A stretch of 9,339 bases of DNA from Paraprevotella sp. (GTDB taxonomy: Bacteria > Bacteroidota > Bacteroidia > Bacteroidales > Bacteroidaceae): assembly GCA_017425765.1 (NCBI GenBank), contig JAFOXE010000024.1, positions 1 to 9,339 on the forward strand, written 5' to 3'. The notes beneath the pieces were generated by a model. The model saw only the letters and a program-made list of their open reading frames with translations. It was not told the origin of the DNA and did not search any database. The position numbers were made by a program, and so were the translations under genes. Positions 1 to 7,125 of this stretch are shown here, in pieces. Position 1 is the stretch's first letter; every line of letters starts with the position of its first letter.

Positions 1-594
1 ATCTATCCGGAGAATCCTAATCCTCGTGAAATCAATCGAGTGGTAAAAGCTCTACAAGATGGCGAATTGATTGTATATCCAACGGACACCGTTTATGCCG
101 TGGGTTGCGATGCCTTGAATGTGCGGGCTGTGGAACGATTGTGCAAAATGAAAGGCATAGATCCGTCAAAAAATAATCTCTCCATAGTATGTTCCGACTT
201 GTCGAATCTAAGCGAATATGCACAAGTGAGTAATGCCGTGTTCAAGGTGATGAAACGCAACCTTCCCGGTCCTTTTACGTTTATATTGCCTGCCGGACGC
301 AAGTTGCCCAAGATTTATAAAAACCGAAAGGAAGTGGGTATTCGTGTGCCCGACAACGAGATAGCTTTGACTTTTGTTCGTGAATTGGGCTCGCCATTGC
401 TTTCTATGTCGGTACGCGATGAAGATGAGGTAATGGAGTATAGCACCGATCCGGAACTTATTCACGAGAAGTATGCCGAACATGTGAGCATCGTGATTGA
501 CGGAGGTTATGGTGATTTTGAGCCTTCTACGGTGGTGAATGCCATGGATGATGAAATGGAAATTATAAGACAGGGAAGGGGCATTTTGCAATGA
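1..594 (+). CDS. YciO/Sua5/YrdC-family protein (threonylcarbamoyl-AMP synthase superfamily), 5' end cut by window edge
   Basis: The reading frame is open from base 1 (Ile-Tyr-Pro-Glu-Asn-Pro...) to TGA at 592-594, so the true start lies just upstream; 197 residues are visible and probably only a handful are missing. The superfamily binds ATP and double-stranded RNA or nucleotides, and its Sua5/YrdC (TsaC) members make threonylcarbamoyl-AMP for the t6A37 modification of tRNA. Visible hallmarks are YPTDTVYAVGCD (visible residues 26-37), PGPFTFIL (89-96), IRVPDN (114-119), IDGGYG (166-171), PSTVV (175-179) and RQGRG (190-194). The PGPFTFIL block and LLSMS (133-137), in place of the SAN motif of classic TsaC, make it closer to E. 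coli YciO. Whether it is the cell's main t6A enzyme is therefore uncertain. The in-frame GTG at 40 would remove the conserved N-terminus and is unlikely to be the start. The stop overlaps the next gene (ATGA), implying co-translation. Confidence 0.9.
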   Translation: MYPENPNPREINRVVKALQDGELIVYPTDTVYAVGCDALNVRAVERLCKMKGIDPSKNNLSIVCSDLSNLSEYAQVSNAVFKVMKRNLPGPFTFILPAGRKLPKIYKNRKEVGIRVPDNEIALTFVRELGSPLLSMSVRDEDEVMEYSTDPELIHEKYAEHVSIVIDGGYGDFEPSTVVNAMDDEMEIIRQGRGILQ

Positions 595-953
595 GATGGA
601 TATGGATAGTGTTGGGCACAATGTTCTTGTTGTTAGGTGTGTTAGGTGTTTTTTTACCTATACTACCCACTACACCTTTTTTATTGCTCTCAGCTGCCCT
701 TTATTACCGCAGTTCGCCCACGCTTTATGCTAAGTTGATTCGTCACAAATATTTAGGCCCTTATATTTTAAATTTTAGGGAACATAAGGCCATACCTTTA
801 CGTGTAAAGATTATCTCTGTGTCGTTGGTTTGGCTCACGTTGCTTTATTGTGCCTTTGGAGTAGAAGGTCATTCGTGGATGCTAAGTGCTTTGTTTGTAG
901 CTTTGGCCATTGCCATTTCGGCCTACATCCTACATTTTAAGACTTTGCGTTAA
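591..953 (+). CDS. YbaN/DUF454-family small inner-membrane protein
   Basis: A complete 120-residue protein whose ATG (591-593) overlaps the TGA of the preceding gene by 4 bases, so the two are probably translationally coupled. Residues 3-38 form a very hydrophobic segment containing the family signature LGV-LGVFLPILPTTPFLLL (17-33), followed by the polar stretch YYRSSP (38-43). The second family block is RHKYLGPYILNFREHKAIP (51-69), probably a cytoplasmic loop. Residues 74-115 are again hydrophobic and long enough for two membrane passes. This order matches the DUF454 (YbaN) family, which is usually about 115-130 residues. Its biochemical role is unknown, and nothing here links it to the pilus genes opposite. 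It ends 45 bases before the stop codon of the convergent fimbrial operon. Confidence 0.88.
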   Translation: MRWIWIVLGTMFLLLGVLGVFLPILPTTPFLLLSAALYYRSSPTLYAKLIRHKYLGPYILNFREHKAIPLRVKIISVSLVWLTLLYCAFGVEGHSWMLSALFVALAIAISAYILHFKTLR

Positions 954-998
954 AGGGGATTTCCTTTCCGTAAAGTTATTTGTGCAAGTGTACAATCG

Positions 999-3900
999 TC
1001 AAAAACTATCTATATCCTTTACTTCTCGAACGGTTCGAACGTTGCTGTTTTCCATTGTGGCAAACTCGTATCCAAACACCCACGAGTACTTGACAACTCC
1101 TGTTGAACTTTGGTCTTTTCCGTTACCCATGTCGTTGTATGGACCAACAGATCCGTTGGAATAATAGCTGGCCACCATGGTGTAATTGCCGTTCCACCAT
1201 TCTCTTGAGCCATACAAGTTCATGATGGCACCTTCGCGAACGATAGGAACTCGATAGCCTTCATTACATGGCGATTTACCGGCATCAAGATAACCTATTT
1301 TTAGATCTAAGTAGTTGTGGTTTTGCCCATTATAGGTTTCGTCTATTTCTAAGGTGCGCAGACTGCCCGTTTTGAAATACTTATAGGGACGTGACATTTC
1401 ATCGAACTCATTGGTGGCCTCAAGTTCTACTTGTGAGGCTATAGGACGCAGTGAGTTTTCGTTTACATTGGAGAGGTCGAACACATAGATGCTATTGGAA
1501 GTAGCATTGGAAAGTATGTTGCCGTTGGCGTCTTCTATACGATAGTCTATCAAGTCGACGGGACGTGTTTCTGCATTTACTATAGCTGTTGCTGCTTCCG
1601 ACTCGGTGGTATAGTGCATACCTAGATTGCGGAGGCAACGGATGGAGAAGGGCGAGTTGTATTTGCTGGCATCGCCCCATCCTTGCTCATCACGATAGCC
1701 ACTAGTGGCAAAACCTTCTTCGGCCCATACCACCACGGGCTTATTACTACTATTCTTGGTACTGCTAATTACGTGACTTCTCCATTTATGGTATCCGGCA
1801 TAGTTTCCGCTGGTGTATGTTCCTTCAAGGTACCCTTTTTCCTCAGGATATAGGTAGGCATCCTTATTAAAGAAACCATGTTCTCCGATGAAGATACCCG
1901 TAAGTTGTCCTAACGATGCGATATACCACTTCAACTCTTTAGCATCAATTCTCTTGTCACCGTTGTTATCGCGATTGCGTAGCAAGGTTGCGTATAGCAA
2001 ACTTTTATAGTTGTTGTTTAGGATAGAAACAGGTCCTGTGGTTTCGTTGTAGTTTTCGTATTCAAGGAAGGTCTTCCAATTGTTTGTATGCGAAGTAAAG
2101 TTGTTGTTGGCTACAAGACCAAGTAGGCGTATTGTATTGCTTAGACCGTTGTCTGTTGAACTATTACCTTGGTCGCCGTTGTTGGTGGTGGTAGCATTCT
2201 GATAAAACCACAATTGGTTTTCTTCGGTTTCGTCTACAGCTTCCGTTCCCCAAGCAGTTTGTAATCCTTCTTTTTTTATGCTATAGGGTGTCTGGATGGA
2301 ACGCTGGCGTATTGTGATGATGTTTTGCGTCATGCTACTCTCCATGTCGGAACTTCTAAGGCTTCCACTAAGTAGGTGTAGTAATCGGTTAGGCTGATTT
2401 ACAAATTGTTTCCAGAGGTCGGTTGATGTGCTTCCGTCTATGGGGTGTTGTTCGTAGTAATTCTCATCTACAAAGATGGTGAGGGCCACTCCGGTTTGTG
2501 CACCATTCGATCTAAACAAATTCGATTCACCATTCTCGTATCTTCTTTTTTGCTCTTTCATGTAGCGAACGAACTCGTCTATGTTCATCAAATGTTTCTC
2601 ATCTCCCAAGGTTTTATTCTCGGTGCCACCGGTTCTGTATTGGTCGCCCGGATACCATTGATTCTTCGTGTTGTATGTACCATTTGCGTTCAAAGGATTC
2701 ACCATGAACCACACCCATTTGTAGTCATAATTGCTTAGGTTTCTATCATAGCCTTCATCCTCAGGGTCAAGGTTCTCGTTCAATTTGGGTGAGCCTTCCA
2801 CACCAAAAGGTGTTCTTACGTACCACGACATGGTTTGAGAATCAAAACTCTGCACATCCACAAAGGTGGTAAACTGTTCGTAGTGAGCGTCAAACATTTT
2901 GATGGTTTCTTGCGTGGCATAGATATTGCCTGTAGCACCTGGTTGACGTTCGTTGTTCATGGTTACTTCAAGTTCTATGCTGTGCACACCCTTTATGGTG
3001 ATGTTGTAAGTATAGTGTGTATTACGTTCTATGGAGTAGTTATTCAAGGCGGCAAAATCGGAAGTTGAACTGCTGTTGAAATCACCAAGGTGGATGTAGT
3101 AGGTTACATCTGCTCCAACCTCGTGTGCTCCGGCTTCAATATTGTCCGAATTTTCCATGGCCAAATAGCCTTTAAGAATTAGGTATGTAGCATTTTCAGG
3201 TGCAAATTCCCAAATATTTTTTACGTCATCTTCCTCTTGTGGCAACTCGAACATATAGGTTCCGTCCGAGTTCTTCTTACGTAGGTCACGTAGGTGGTAG
3301 CTGTTGGTATATCGTCCATTACCGATATTTTCTCCGGTGGCTGTAGAGGGAACTACATAGCGATTCTCCAGCATGTAGAACGAGAATGAGTGTTTTTGTG
3401 TAGCCTCGGCGCCGTAGGTATCGGGCAACGATTTCTCAAAACTTAGCTTTTGAGTATTAAAGTATCCGGTGATGTCGTCGTTGTTACCTTCATTCTCAAC
3501 GATGAACGATCCCTTGGGCACGTTCATGATTTGCCATGATTCAGGGGTGAAGTCTTTAACCTTGATGTCCACATTTTGGTATTGCGATACACTTCCTGTT
3601 GCCGCCTTCACATTTACATCGATTTTTGCATCAAGTCGAGTTAGTTCGGCGGTGATGTTGTTGGTGGTTTGTCCGTTTATAGTTTGGCTGATACCGGTAG
3701 AAGTTACTGTTACGTTCTTCACCTCGGCCACCATAGGAAAGTATCCATATCGTGTAATTACTTCGCCATTCAGTGTTGCGGTTAAGTTTTGAAGGTCTTG
3801 TTTGGTACGTATTGTACCCAATTTTTCGGGCGATATGTTTACGGTATATGCATTGGCGTTTGCAATCAGATACAGTTCTCCATTCTCAAAACTTGGGGTC

Positions 3901-4322
3901 TTCATGCATAAAACACCGTGTGTATCGTTGGTAAAGTTGTCCGAGTTGGTATTGGTATTTGATGTTCTGTTCATCACATACCAGCACTCATTGGTTCGGT
4001 TAGCAACGGCTTCCAACACTTCTGCTTCCGTAGTTTTCTTTACCTCCTCATCGTTGCCGAAGTAGTGGTTGTATACGCATCTGTCGTTTACAAAAATGAG
4101 GGCATACAAGTCCAATACACGTGATTCTGCCACGTCGCCCAATGTAGAGCGCGTATTTACTTCAATCTTATCAAAATTTTTATGGCCGAAGTCCAATTGA
4201 ATCCATGCGTCACCGTCATTCAATCGTCCTTTCTCCACCACATAGAGTTCTTCCTCTGTGCAAGTGCAGCAGAGAAGTGCGACGAGAAGTAGGCTGATAT
4301 ATTGTGTCCAAAGTTTTGTCAT
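999..4322 (-). CDS. DUF4906-type large surface lipoprotein, probable type V pilus tip adhesin
   Basis: A 1107-residue lipoprotein, last gene of the fimbrial unit. The frame extends to a TTG at 4358, but ATG at 4322 puts a proper signal peptide (MTKLWTQYISLLLVALLCC) at the N-terminus, so I chose it; this leaves 32 bases after the previous stop. The lipid-attachment Cys is ambiguous (Cys18, 19 or 21) and is followed by EEE. Residues about 55-90 (NTRSTLGD...RVLDLYALIFV) resemble the first fimbrillin strands, with Arg58 a possible processing site. HYTYNITIKGVHSIELEV (436-453), ALTIFVDENYY (613-623), LWKQFVNQPNRLLHLL (636-651) and ITIRQRSIQT (669-678) match blocks I recall from DUF4906 proteins. 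Residues 785-796 form an EF-hand-like loop. The C-terminal part (RCLRNLG 895-901, CNEGYRVPIVREGAIM from 1019, terminal VRTVREV) resembles Fibrobacter-major-paralog/DUF1566-like modules. It lacks the C-terminal Trp strand of the other subunits, which fits a terminal position. The family is fairly sure; the adhesin role is inferred. Confidence 0.82.
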   Translation of the reverse strand: MTKLWTQYISLLLVALLCCTCTEEELYVVEKGRLNDGDAWIQLDFGHKNFDKIEVNTRSTLGDVAESRVLDLYALIFVNDRCVYNHYFGNDEEVKKTTEAEVLEAVANRTNECWYVMNRTSNTNTNSDNFTNDTHGVLCMKTPSFENGELYLIANANAYTVNISPEKLGTIRTKQDLQNLTATLNGEVITRYGYFPMVAEVKNVTVTSTGISQTINGQTTNNITAELTRLDAKIDVNVKAATGSVSQYQNVDIKVKDFTPESWQIMNVPKGSFIVENEGNNDDITGYFNTQKLSFEKSLPDTYGAEATQKHSFSFYMLENRYVVPSTATGENIGNGRYTNSYHLRDLRKKNSDGTYMFELPQEEDDVKNIWEFAPENATYLILKGYLAMENSDNIEAGAHEVGADVTYYIHLGDFNSSSTSDFAALNNYSIERNTHYTYNITIKGVHSIELEVTMNNERQPGATGNIYATQETIKMFDAHYEQFTTFVDVQSFDSQTMSWYVRTPFGVEGSPKLNENLDPEDEGYDRNLSNYDYKWVWFMVNPLNANGTYNTKNQWYPGDQYRTGGTENKTLGDEKHLMNIDEFVRYMKEQKRRYENGESNLFRSNGAQTGVALTIFVDENYYEQHPIDGSTSTDLWKQFVNQPNRLLHLLSGSLRSSDMESSMTQNIITIRQRSIQTPYSIKKEGLQTAWGTEAVDETEENQLWFYQNATTTNNGDQGNSSTDNGLSNTIRLLGLVANNNFTSHTNNWKTFLEYENYNETTGPVSILNNNYKSLLYATLLRNRDNNGDKRIDAKELKWYIASLGQLTGIFIGEHGFFNKDAYLYPEEKGYLEGTYTSGNYAGYHKWRSHVISSTKNSSNKPVVVWAEEGFATSGYRDEQGWGDASKYNSPFSIRCLRNLGMHYTTESEAATAIVNAETRPVDLIDYRIEDANGNILSNATSNSIYVFDLSNVNENSLRPIASQVELEATNEFDEMSRPYKYFKTGSLRTLEIDETYNGQNHNYLDLKIGYLDAGKSPCNEGYRVPIVREGAIMNLYGSREWWNGNYTMVASYYSNGSVGPYNDMGNGKDQSSTGVVKYSWVFGYEFATMENSNVRTVREVKDIDSF
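1935..1970 (-). other. EF-hand-like calcium-binding loop in the DUF4906-type protein
   Basis: Codons 785-796 read D-N-N-G-D-K-R-I-D-A-K-E. This places Asp, Asn, Asp, Ile and Glu at loop positions 1, 3, 5, 8 and 12 of the canonical 12-residue EF-hand. The usual Gly at position 6 is Lys. The loop is preceded by LLYATLLRNR and followed by LKWYIASLGQL, both plausible helices. It could also be a dockerin-like or other non-EF calcium loop. Calcium binding is inferred from the residue pattern only. Confidence 0.55.
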
Positions 4323-4354
4323 TACACGTTGTTTAGCAAAGTAGTTAGTGTGTG

Positions 4355-5989
4355 TCAATCAAACTCGATGTCGCCTTGCTTATTGTTCCAATCGGTAACA
4401 TGGAAGTTGATGGCGTTTGAGTTTTCATTATACGATACTGTTACCAATACATTGATAAAGTCGTTGCGACGTATGAATGTAGTGGTTTGTGGCACACCGT
4501 TGATGATGGTTTCTAAGGGAATATTAAATTCTTTTGCTTCCAAGGTCTCGGACTCGCTTATGTTTTCCAGCGTGAGTGGATAGAATTTGAAACTCGTTTG
4601 ATTTCTTCTGTTTCCGGTTATGGTGGTTCCGTTGGCGTACAGATAATAGCTTCCTTGAGAAATTCTTCCGTTGCTTGAGTTTACGGTCAGATTTTGAGAA
4701 TATCCTAATGAAGCTTTGTTGTTACTGATGTTTATATACTTATCGTTTAGTACGGATTGTATGCGTATGGTCGAGCCTGAACGATATATAGACCATATAG
4801 CCTGTTGGTATTGTGTTTCGTCGAGTTGTGTTTCTGTAATGCTCGTACCTACAATTCCGGTTTCTGTGGCTGTTAGAAATTGGTTGTTGTTGCCGTAACC
4901 AATTAGATATAATCCCACGTTATAATCGGTGGGGGCATTTTGCGCTGAGCCTTTCACATAAGCCGTTTTAGTACTTGAACTGGTAATAGGATATCCTAGA
5001 TTCAATGAGTACTTAAGCCCTTTTGTGTTTTGACATTCGTAAAGGTATCCGTCGAACACCACCTTAGAGTTTTGGGTGGTTCCCGTAAGATCTAATGGTG
5101 GCACTTGCAGAGGATTGTCGAGGGAGTAGGTGAAGGGGGTTAAGGCATCCGAGGATGATTCTGTGATGCGTCCGTTCGCTGTAGGGATGTGTGCATCGTC
5201 CACCGGTAGCAACGATTCGATGTTGTATCCGAAAAACGAATCTACAGATCCGAATTTGATGGAGTTCACATTTAAGTTATACTTTTCGCTTCTATTGACC
5301 ACTTCGACTCTCAATCGAGCATAGGTGCGTAGCAATTCTCCACCAATGGTCATGCTGCCCGATGCCGGGGTGGTAATGTCTTGTACCAACGTTAGGGGTT
5401 GCGGTGTTTTGTTAACCACAAGGTCGGTTCCGGATTCTGGCAACTTATAGGCATTCAACTGAGTTACTATGCTTGCAATGTTGCTTCCTACTACTAAATT
5501 GTCCAGGTTGGGGAAGTTGACCAATCCGCTCCACGAGTCAATTGCCGAGTAGTTGGCCACAGCAATCATTTTATACGTAGTGCTTGGCTCCAGATTGGTA
5601 AAGGTGGCGCTTACCTCAGTTGTGTTTGTTGTGCCTCGTATCTCGCTGTCGAAATCCTTATATCCCACAAGGTTATAGTTCCCATCCACCAATAATATGG
5701 TTACTCTATATAAGTAGTCGCCATCCACAAGACGTTCGGCATCAGTCCATGTATTGTTGGTATTTTTGGGGTCGTCGCTAACGCCGCGTGTCAAGGCACG
5801 TGTCGAAGGCGTGCCCAACTTGATGGCCAGCATTGTTTTCTCTTTTTGTGCCGTCGTAGTTAGCAAATCTTCGTTCTGGCAGGAGCTGAAACATGACAAT
5901 AGCACGCAAACCATCCCTAAGCCTAAAGCCATAAGATGGTTCTTTTTATGCATCGTTTGCAGATGTTTTTGTGTATCCTTCATGTTCAT
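4355..5989 (-). CDS. Fimbrillin-like pilus subunit lipoprotein with a beta-trefoil-like insert
   Basis: A 544-residue protein. The first ATG (5989) is 10 bases past the upstream stop and gives a long polar lead of about 18 residues. ATG at 5953 (532 residues, starting MHKKNHLMALGLG) gives a more ordinary signal peptide and is a serious alternative. The signal ends in LLSC-FSSC, so Cys33 or Cys37 is lipidated; QNED follows. STRALTR (62-68) is a candidate Arg processing site. YRVTILLVDGNYNLVGY (94-110), ATFTNLEPSTTYKMIAVANY (128-147) and GELLRTYARLRVEVVNRS (217-234) look like an N-terminal pilin domain of the FimA/Mfa type. Residues 357-472 have a different, Ser/Asn/Gly/Tyr-rich character with three approximate repeats, suggestive of a ricin-like trefoil. 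The pilin fold seems to resume at 480-544 and ends FHVTDWNNKQGDIEFD, the typical closing strand. Probably a minor or tip-proximal subunit; I cannot assign an exact family. Confidence 0.75.
   Translation of the reverse strand: MNMKDTQKHLQTMHKKNHLMALGLGMVCVLLSCFSSCQNEDLLTTTAQKEKTMLAIKLGTPSTRALTRGVSDDPKNTNNTWTDAERLVDGDYLYRVTILLVDGNYNLVGYKDFDSEIRGTTNTTEVSATFTNLEPSTTYKMIAVANYSAIDSWSGLVNFPNLDNLVVGSNIASIVTQLNAYKLPESGTDLVVNKTPQPLTLVQDITTPASGSMTIGGELLRTYARLRVEVVNRSEKYNLNVNSIKFGSVDSFFGYNIESLLPVDDAHIPTANGRITESSSDALTPFTYSLDNPLQVPPLDLTGTTQNSKVVFDGYLYECQNTKGLKYSLNLGYPITSSSTKTAYVKGSAQNAPTDYNVGLYLIGYGNNNQFLTATETGIVGTSITETQLDETQYQQAIWSIYRSGSTIRIQSVLNDKYINISNNKASLGYSQNLTVNSSNGRISQGSYYLYANGTTITGNRRNQTSFKFYPLTLENISESETLEAKEFNIPLETIINGVPQTTTFIRRNDFINVLVTVSYNENSNAINFHVTDWNNKQGDIEFD
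4574..4921 (-). other. Beta-trefoil (ricin-like) domain candidate inside the fimbrillin-like protein
   Basis: This encodes residues 357-472 of the 544-residue subunit. Three stretches share a pattern of aromatic-hydrophobic pair, polar/Gly turn, then a Thr/Ser-rich strand: QFLTATETG (370-378), KYINISNNKASLG (417-429) and YYLYANGTTITG (448-459). Each is followed by a strand such as AIWSIYRSGSTIRI (397-410) or SFKFYPL (466-472). The repeat spacing is irregular (about 47 and 31 residues). The flanking segments read as pilin-type sequence, so the region looks like an insertion into a pilin scaffold. This is a pattern judgement by eye, not a profile match; an ordinary elaborated pilin loop is the alternative. 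Confidence 0.45.
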
Positions 5990-5999
5990 GCAAGTTGAT

Positions 6000-7037
6000 T
6001 TAGAAGTTTATGTCGTAGGAAGAGTCTAGCTCGTTCCATTTCTTTATTCTCAAGGTAATGTGTAGTTCGTCATCATCGCGTACAGTAATGGTATAGATGT
6101 ATTGTTTGCCGGGGGTAAATTGTGTGGTACCCAACGACACGTTGTACGCTTTGGTTGGAGTTGTCAAACTTATAGTGGGTGCTACGGCACATTCTTGTGG
6201 AATGATGAGAACATGTCCGTTGCTTACACAATATTCCGCGCCCATGGTTGTGGTGGTTCCTTGCGGAGTAGTGTAGGCCACAGCTTGTGTTGTGGCGTTG
6301 AAGTTGATGCCGCTATTTGCCCATGCATACAATTGGGTTGCGGCAGAAGTTTGCAGGTTATGCCAGCTATTTATGCTCACATTCGGTGTGTTGTATATTA
6401 GTCGGCCTGCGGTTTTTAGTTGTTTGTCTAGGTGTAATGAGATAAGGGAATTTGTGCGTTTAGATCCCTCTTCCATTTTGAATACAAACTTTAGGGTTGC
6501 CAATGCGTGTTGCATTTCCAAGGGTACGGCTTTTTCAAGATTCCATGTGTCGGTGTTAATTTCACGATAGGTCACCAAAAGGTCTTCTTGCAGTGTTTCC
6601 GTATTGTAGTCAATGTTCAAGCTTGCTGCATCAGCAGCTTGTGCCTTGTTTCCAATAGCGTTCATTGGGAAGAACGCTCTAAATTTGTATTGCGCATGGT
6701 TGTTCCAATAACGTGTATAGTCATGGTAGTTCCATGTGTTGTTTTCTGTCGCGGTGCAGGTCAGTGGGGTGTTGATGAATTCATGAAACACCTCACCATT
6801 GTGTGTGAAATCCCCCCATAAGCCAATCGCTTCTCCCTTTGTGATGCCAATCTGGTTCAGTTGGTCGTTCGATTCTATCAGCGAGCGGTTACCGCTCATG
6901 CCAGACACCGAGCTGACATGGCATCTGATGGGCATAACCGAGGTTTGCCATGAGTTTTCTTCTTGTTTCTCTTGGCATCCGTGGACTGCTGTTAACGCGA
7001 TGCAGCAGGCTATGGCATATAGATTCCTCTTTAGCAT
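6000..7037 (-). CDS. Fimbrillin family (Mfa-like_1 type) lipoprotein 2, probable minor pilus subunit
   Basis: A 345-residue protein starting at ATG 7037, with a clear lipoprotein signal: KR at 3-4, hydrophobic core 6-18, lipobox VHGC with Cys21, then acidic QEKQEE. Residues 66-125 (TKGEAIGLWGDF ... YKFRAFFP) form the first pilin strands. LLVTYRE (153-159) and VPLEMQHALATLKFVF (171-186) match the fimbrillin block in which a short 'he was able' strand precedes H-A-L-A-x-L-x-F. GKQYIYTITV (310-319) and the terminal RIKKWNELDSSYDINF close the C-terminal domain. NRS at 50-52 is a candidate Arg site for the trimming that releases the polymerisation groove in type V pilins. Length is normal for the family (about 300-400). 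The gene lies 88 bases after fimbrillin 1, past a hairpin, and 10 bases before the next gene, so it is surely in the same transcript. Position and divergence from fimbrillin 1 suggest a minor subunit; this is inference. Confidence 0.85.
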   Translation of the reverse strand: MLKRNLYAIACCIALTAVHGCQEKQEENSWQTSVMPIRCHVSSVSGMSGNRSLIESNDQLNQIGITKGEAIGLWGDFTHNGEVFHEFINTPLTCTATENNTWNYHDYTRYWNNHAQYKFRAFFPMNAIGNKAQAADAASLNIDYNTETLQEDLLVTYREINTDTWNLEKAVPLEMQHALATLKFVFKMEEGSKRTNSLISLHLDKQLKTAGRLIYNTPNVSINSWHNLQTSAATQLYAWANSGINFNATTQAVAYTTPQGTTTTMGAEYCVSNGHVLIIPQECAVAPTISLTTPTKAYNVSLGTTQFTPGKQYIYTITVRDDDELHITLRIKKWNELDSSYDINF

Positions 7038-7059
7038 GGGGTGATGTTTTGTTTTTGAA

Positions 7060-7100
7060 ATCCCGGAGGGCCGGGGATTAAATGTTCAACCCTCCGGGAT
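7060..7100 (-). promoter_or_regulatory. GC-rich intergenic hairpin between fimbrillin 1 and fimbrillin 2 (attenuator or RNA-stability element candidate)
   Basis: Bases 7060-7070 and 7090-7100 are perfect 11-bp inverted complements (ATCCCGGAGGG / CCCTCCGGGAT) around a 19-base loop. In the - strand transcript the stem begins 25 bases after the fimbrillin 1 stop and ends 22 bases before the fimbrillin 2 ATG. No U-tract follows (the next bases are UUCAAAAAC), so it is not a standard intrinsic terminator. A shorter competing stem (7059-7066 with 7071-7079, one bulge) uses the same left arm as DNA is read on the + strand. The likely effect is to protect the upstream fimbrillin 1 message from 3' decay, or to reduce read-through, so that fimbrillin 1 is made in excess. 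The stem is directly visible; its function is inferred. Confidence 0.7.
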
Positions 7101-7125
7101 GTATATTTAGGCTTTGTTCTTACGA

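Noticed and set aside
208..621. 137-codon - strand open frame opposite the YciO-like gene
   Set aside because: The + strand frame has clear family motifs throughout; the antisense protein has none and is a shadow.
952..967. Small inverted repeat AAAGG/CCTTT after the DUF454 gene as a terminator
   Set aside because: Only 5 bp, weak, partly inside the coding end and without a T-tract; I cannot support a terminator in the 45-base convergent gap.
4323..4358. Upstream TTG start for the 1107-residue protein, adding 12 residues
   Set aside because: The TTG overlaps the previous stop and puts a polar 12-residue tail before an ordinary lipoprotein signal peptide; the ATG at 4322 is the natural start.
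6102..6401. 99-codon + strand frame opposite fimbrillin 2, Gly/Cys rich
   Set aside because: Its composition is a by-product of the antisense pilin codons, with no homology pattern or upstream signal.
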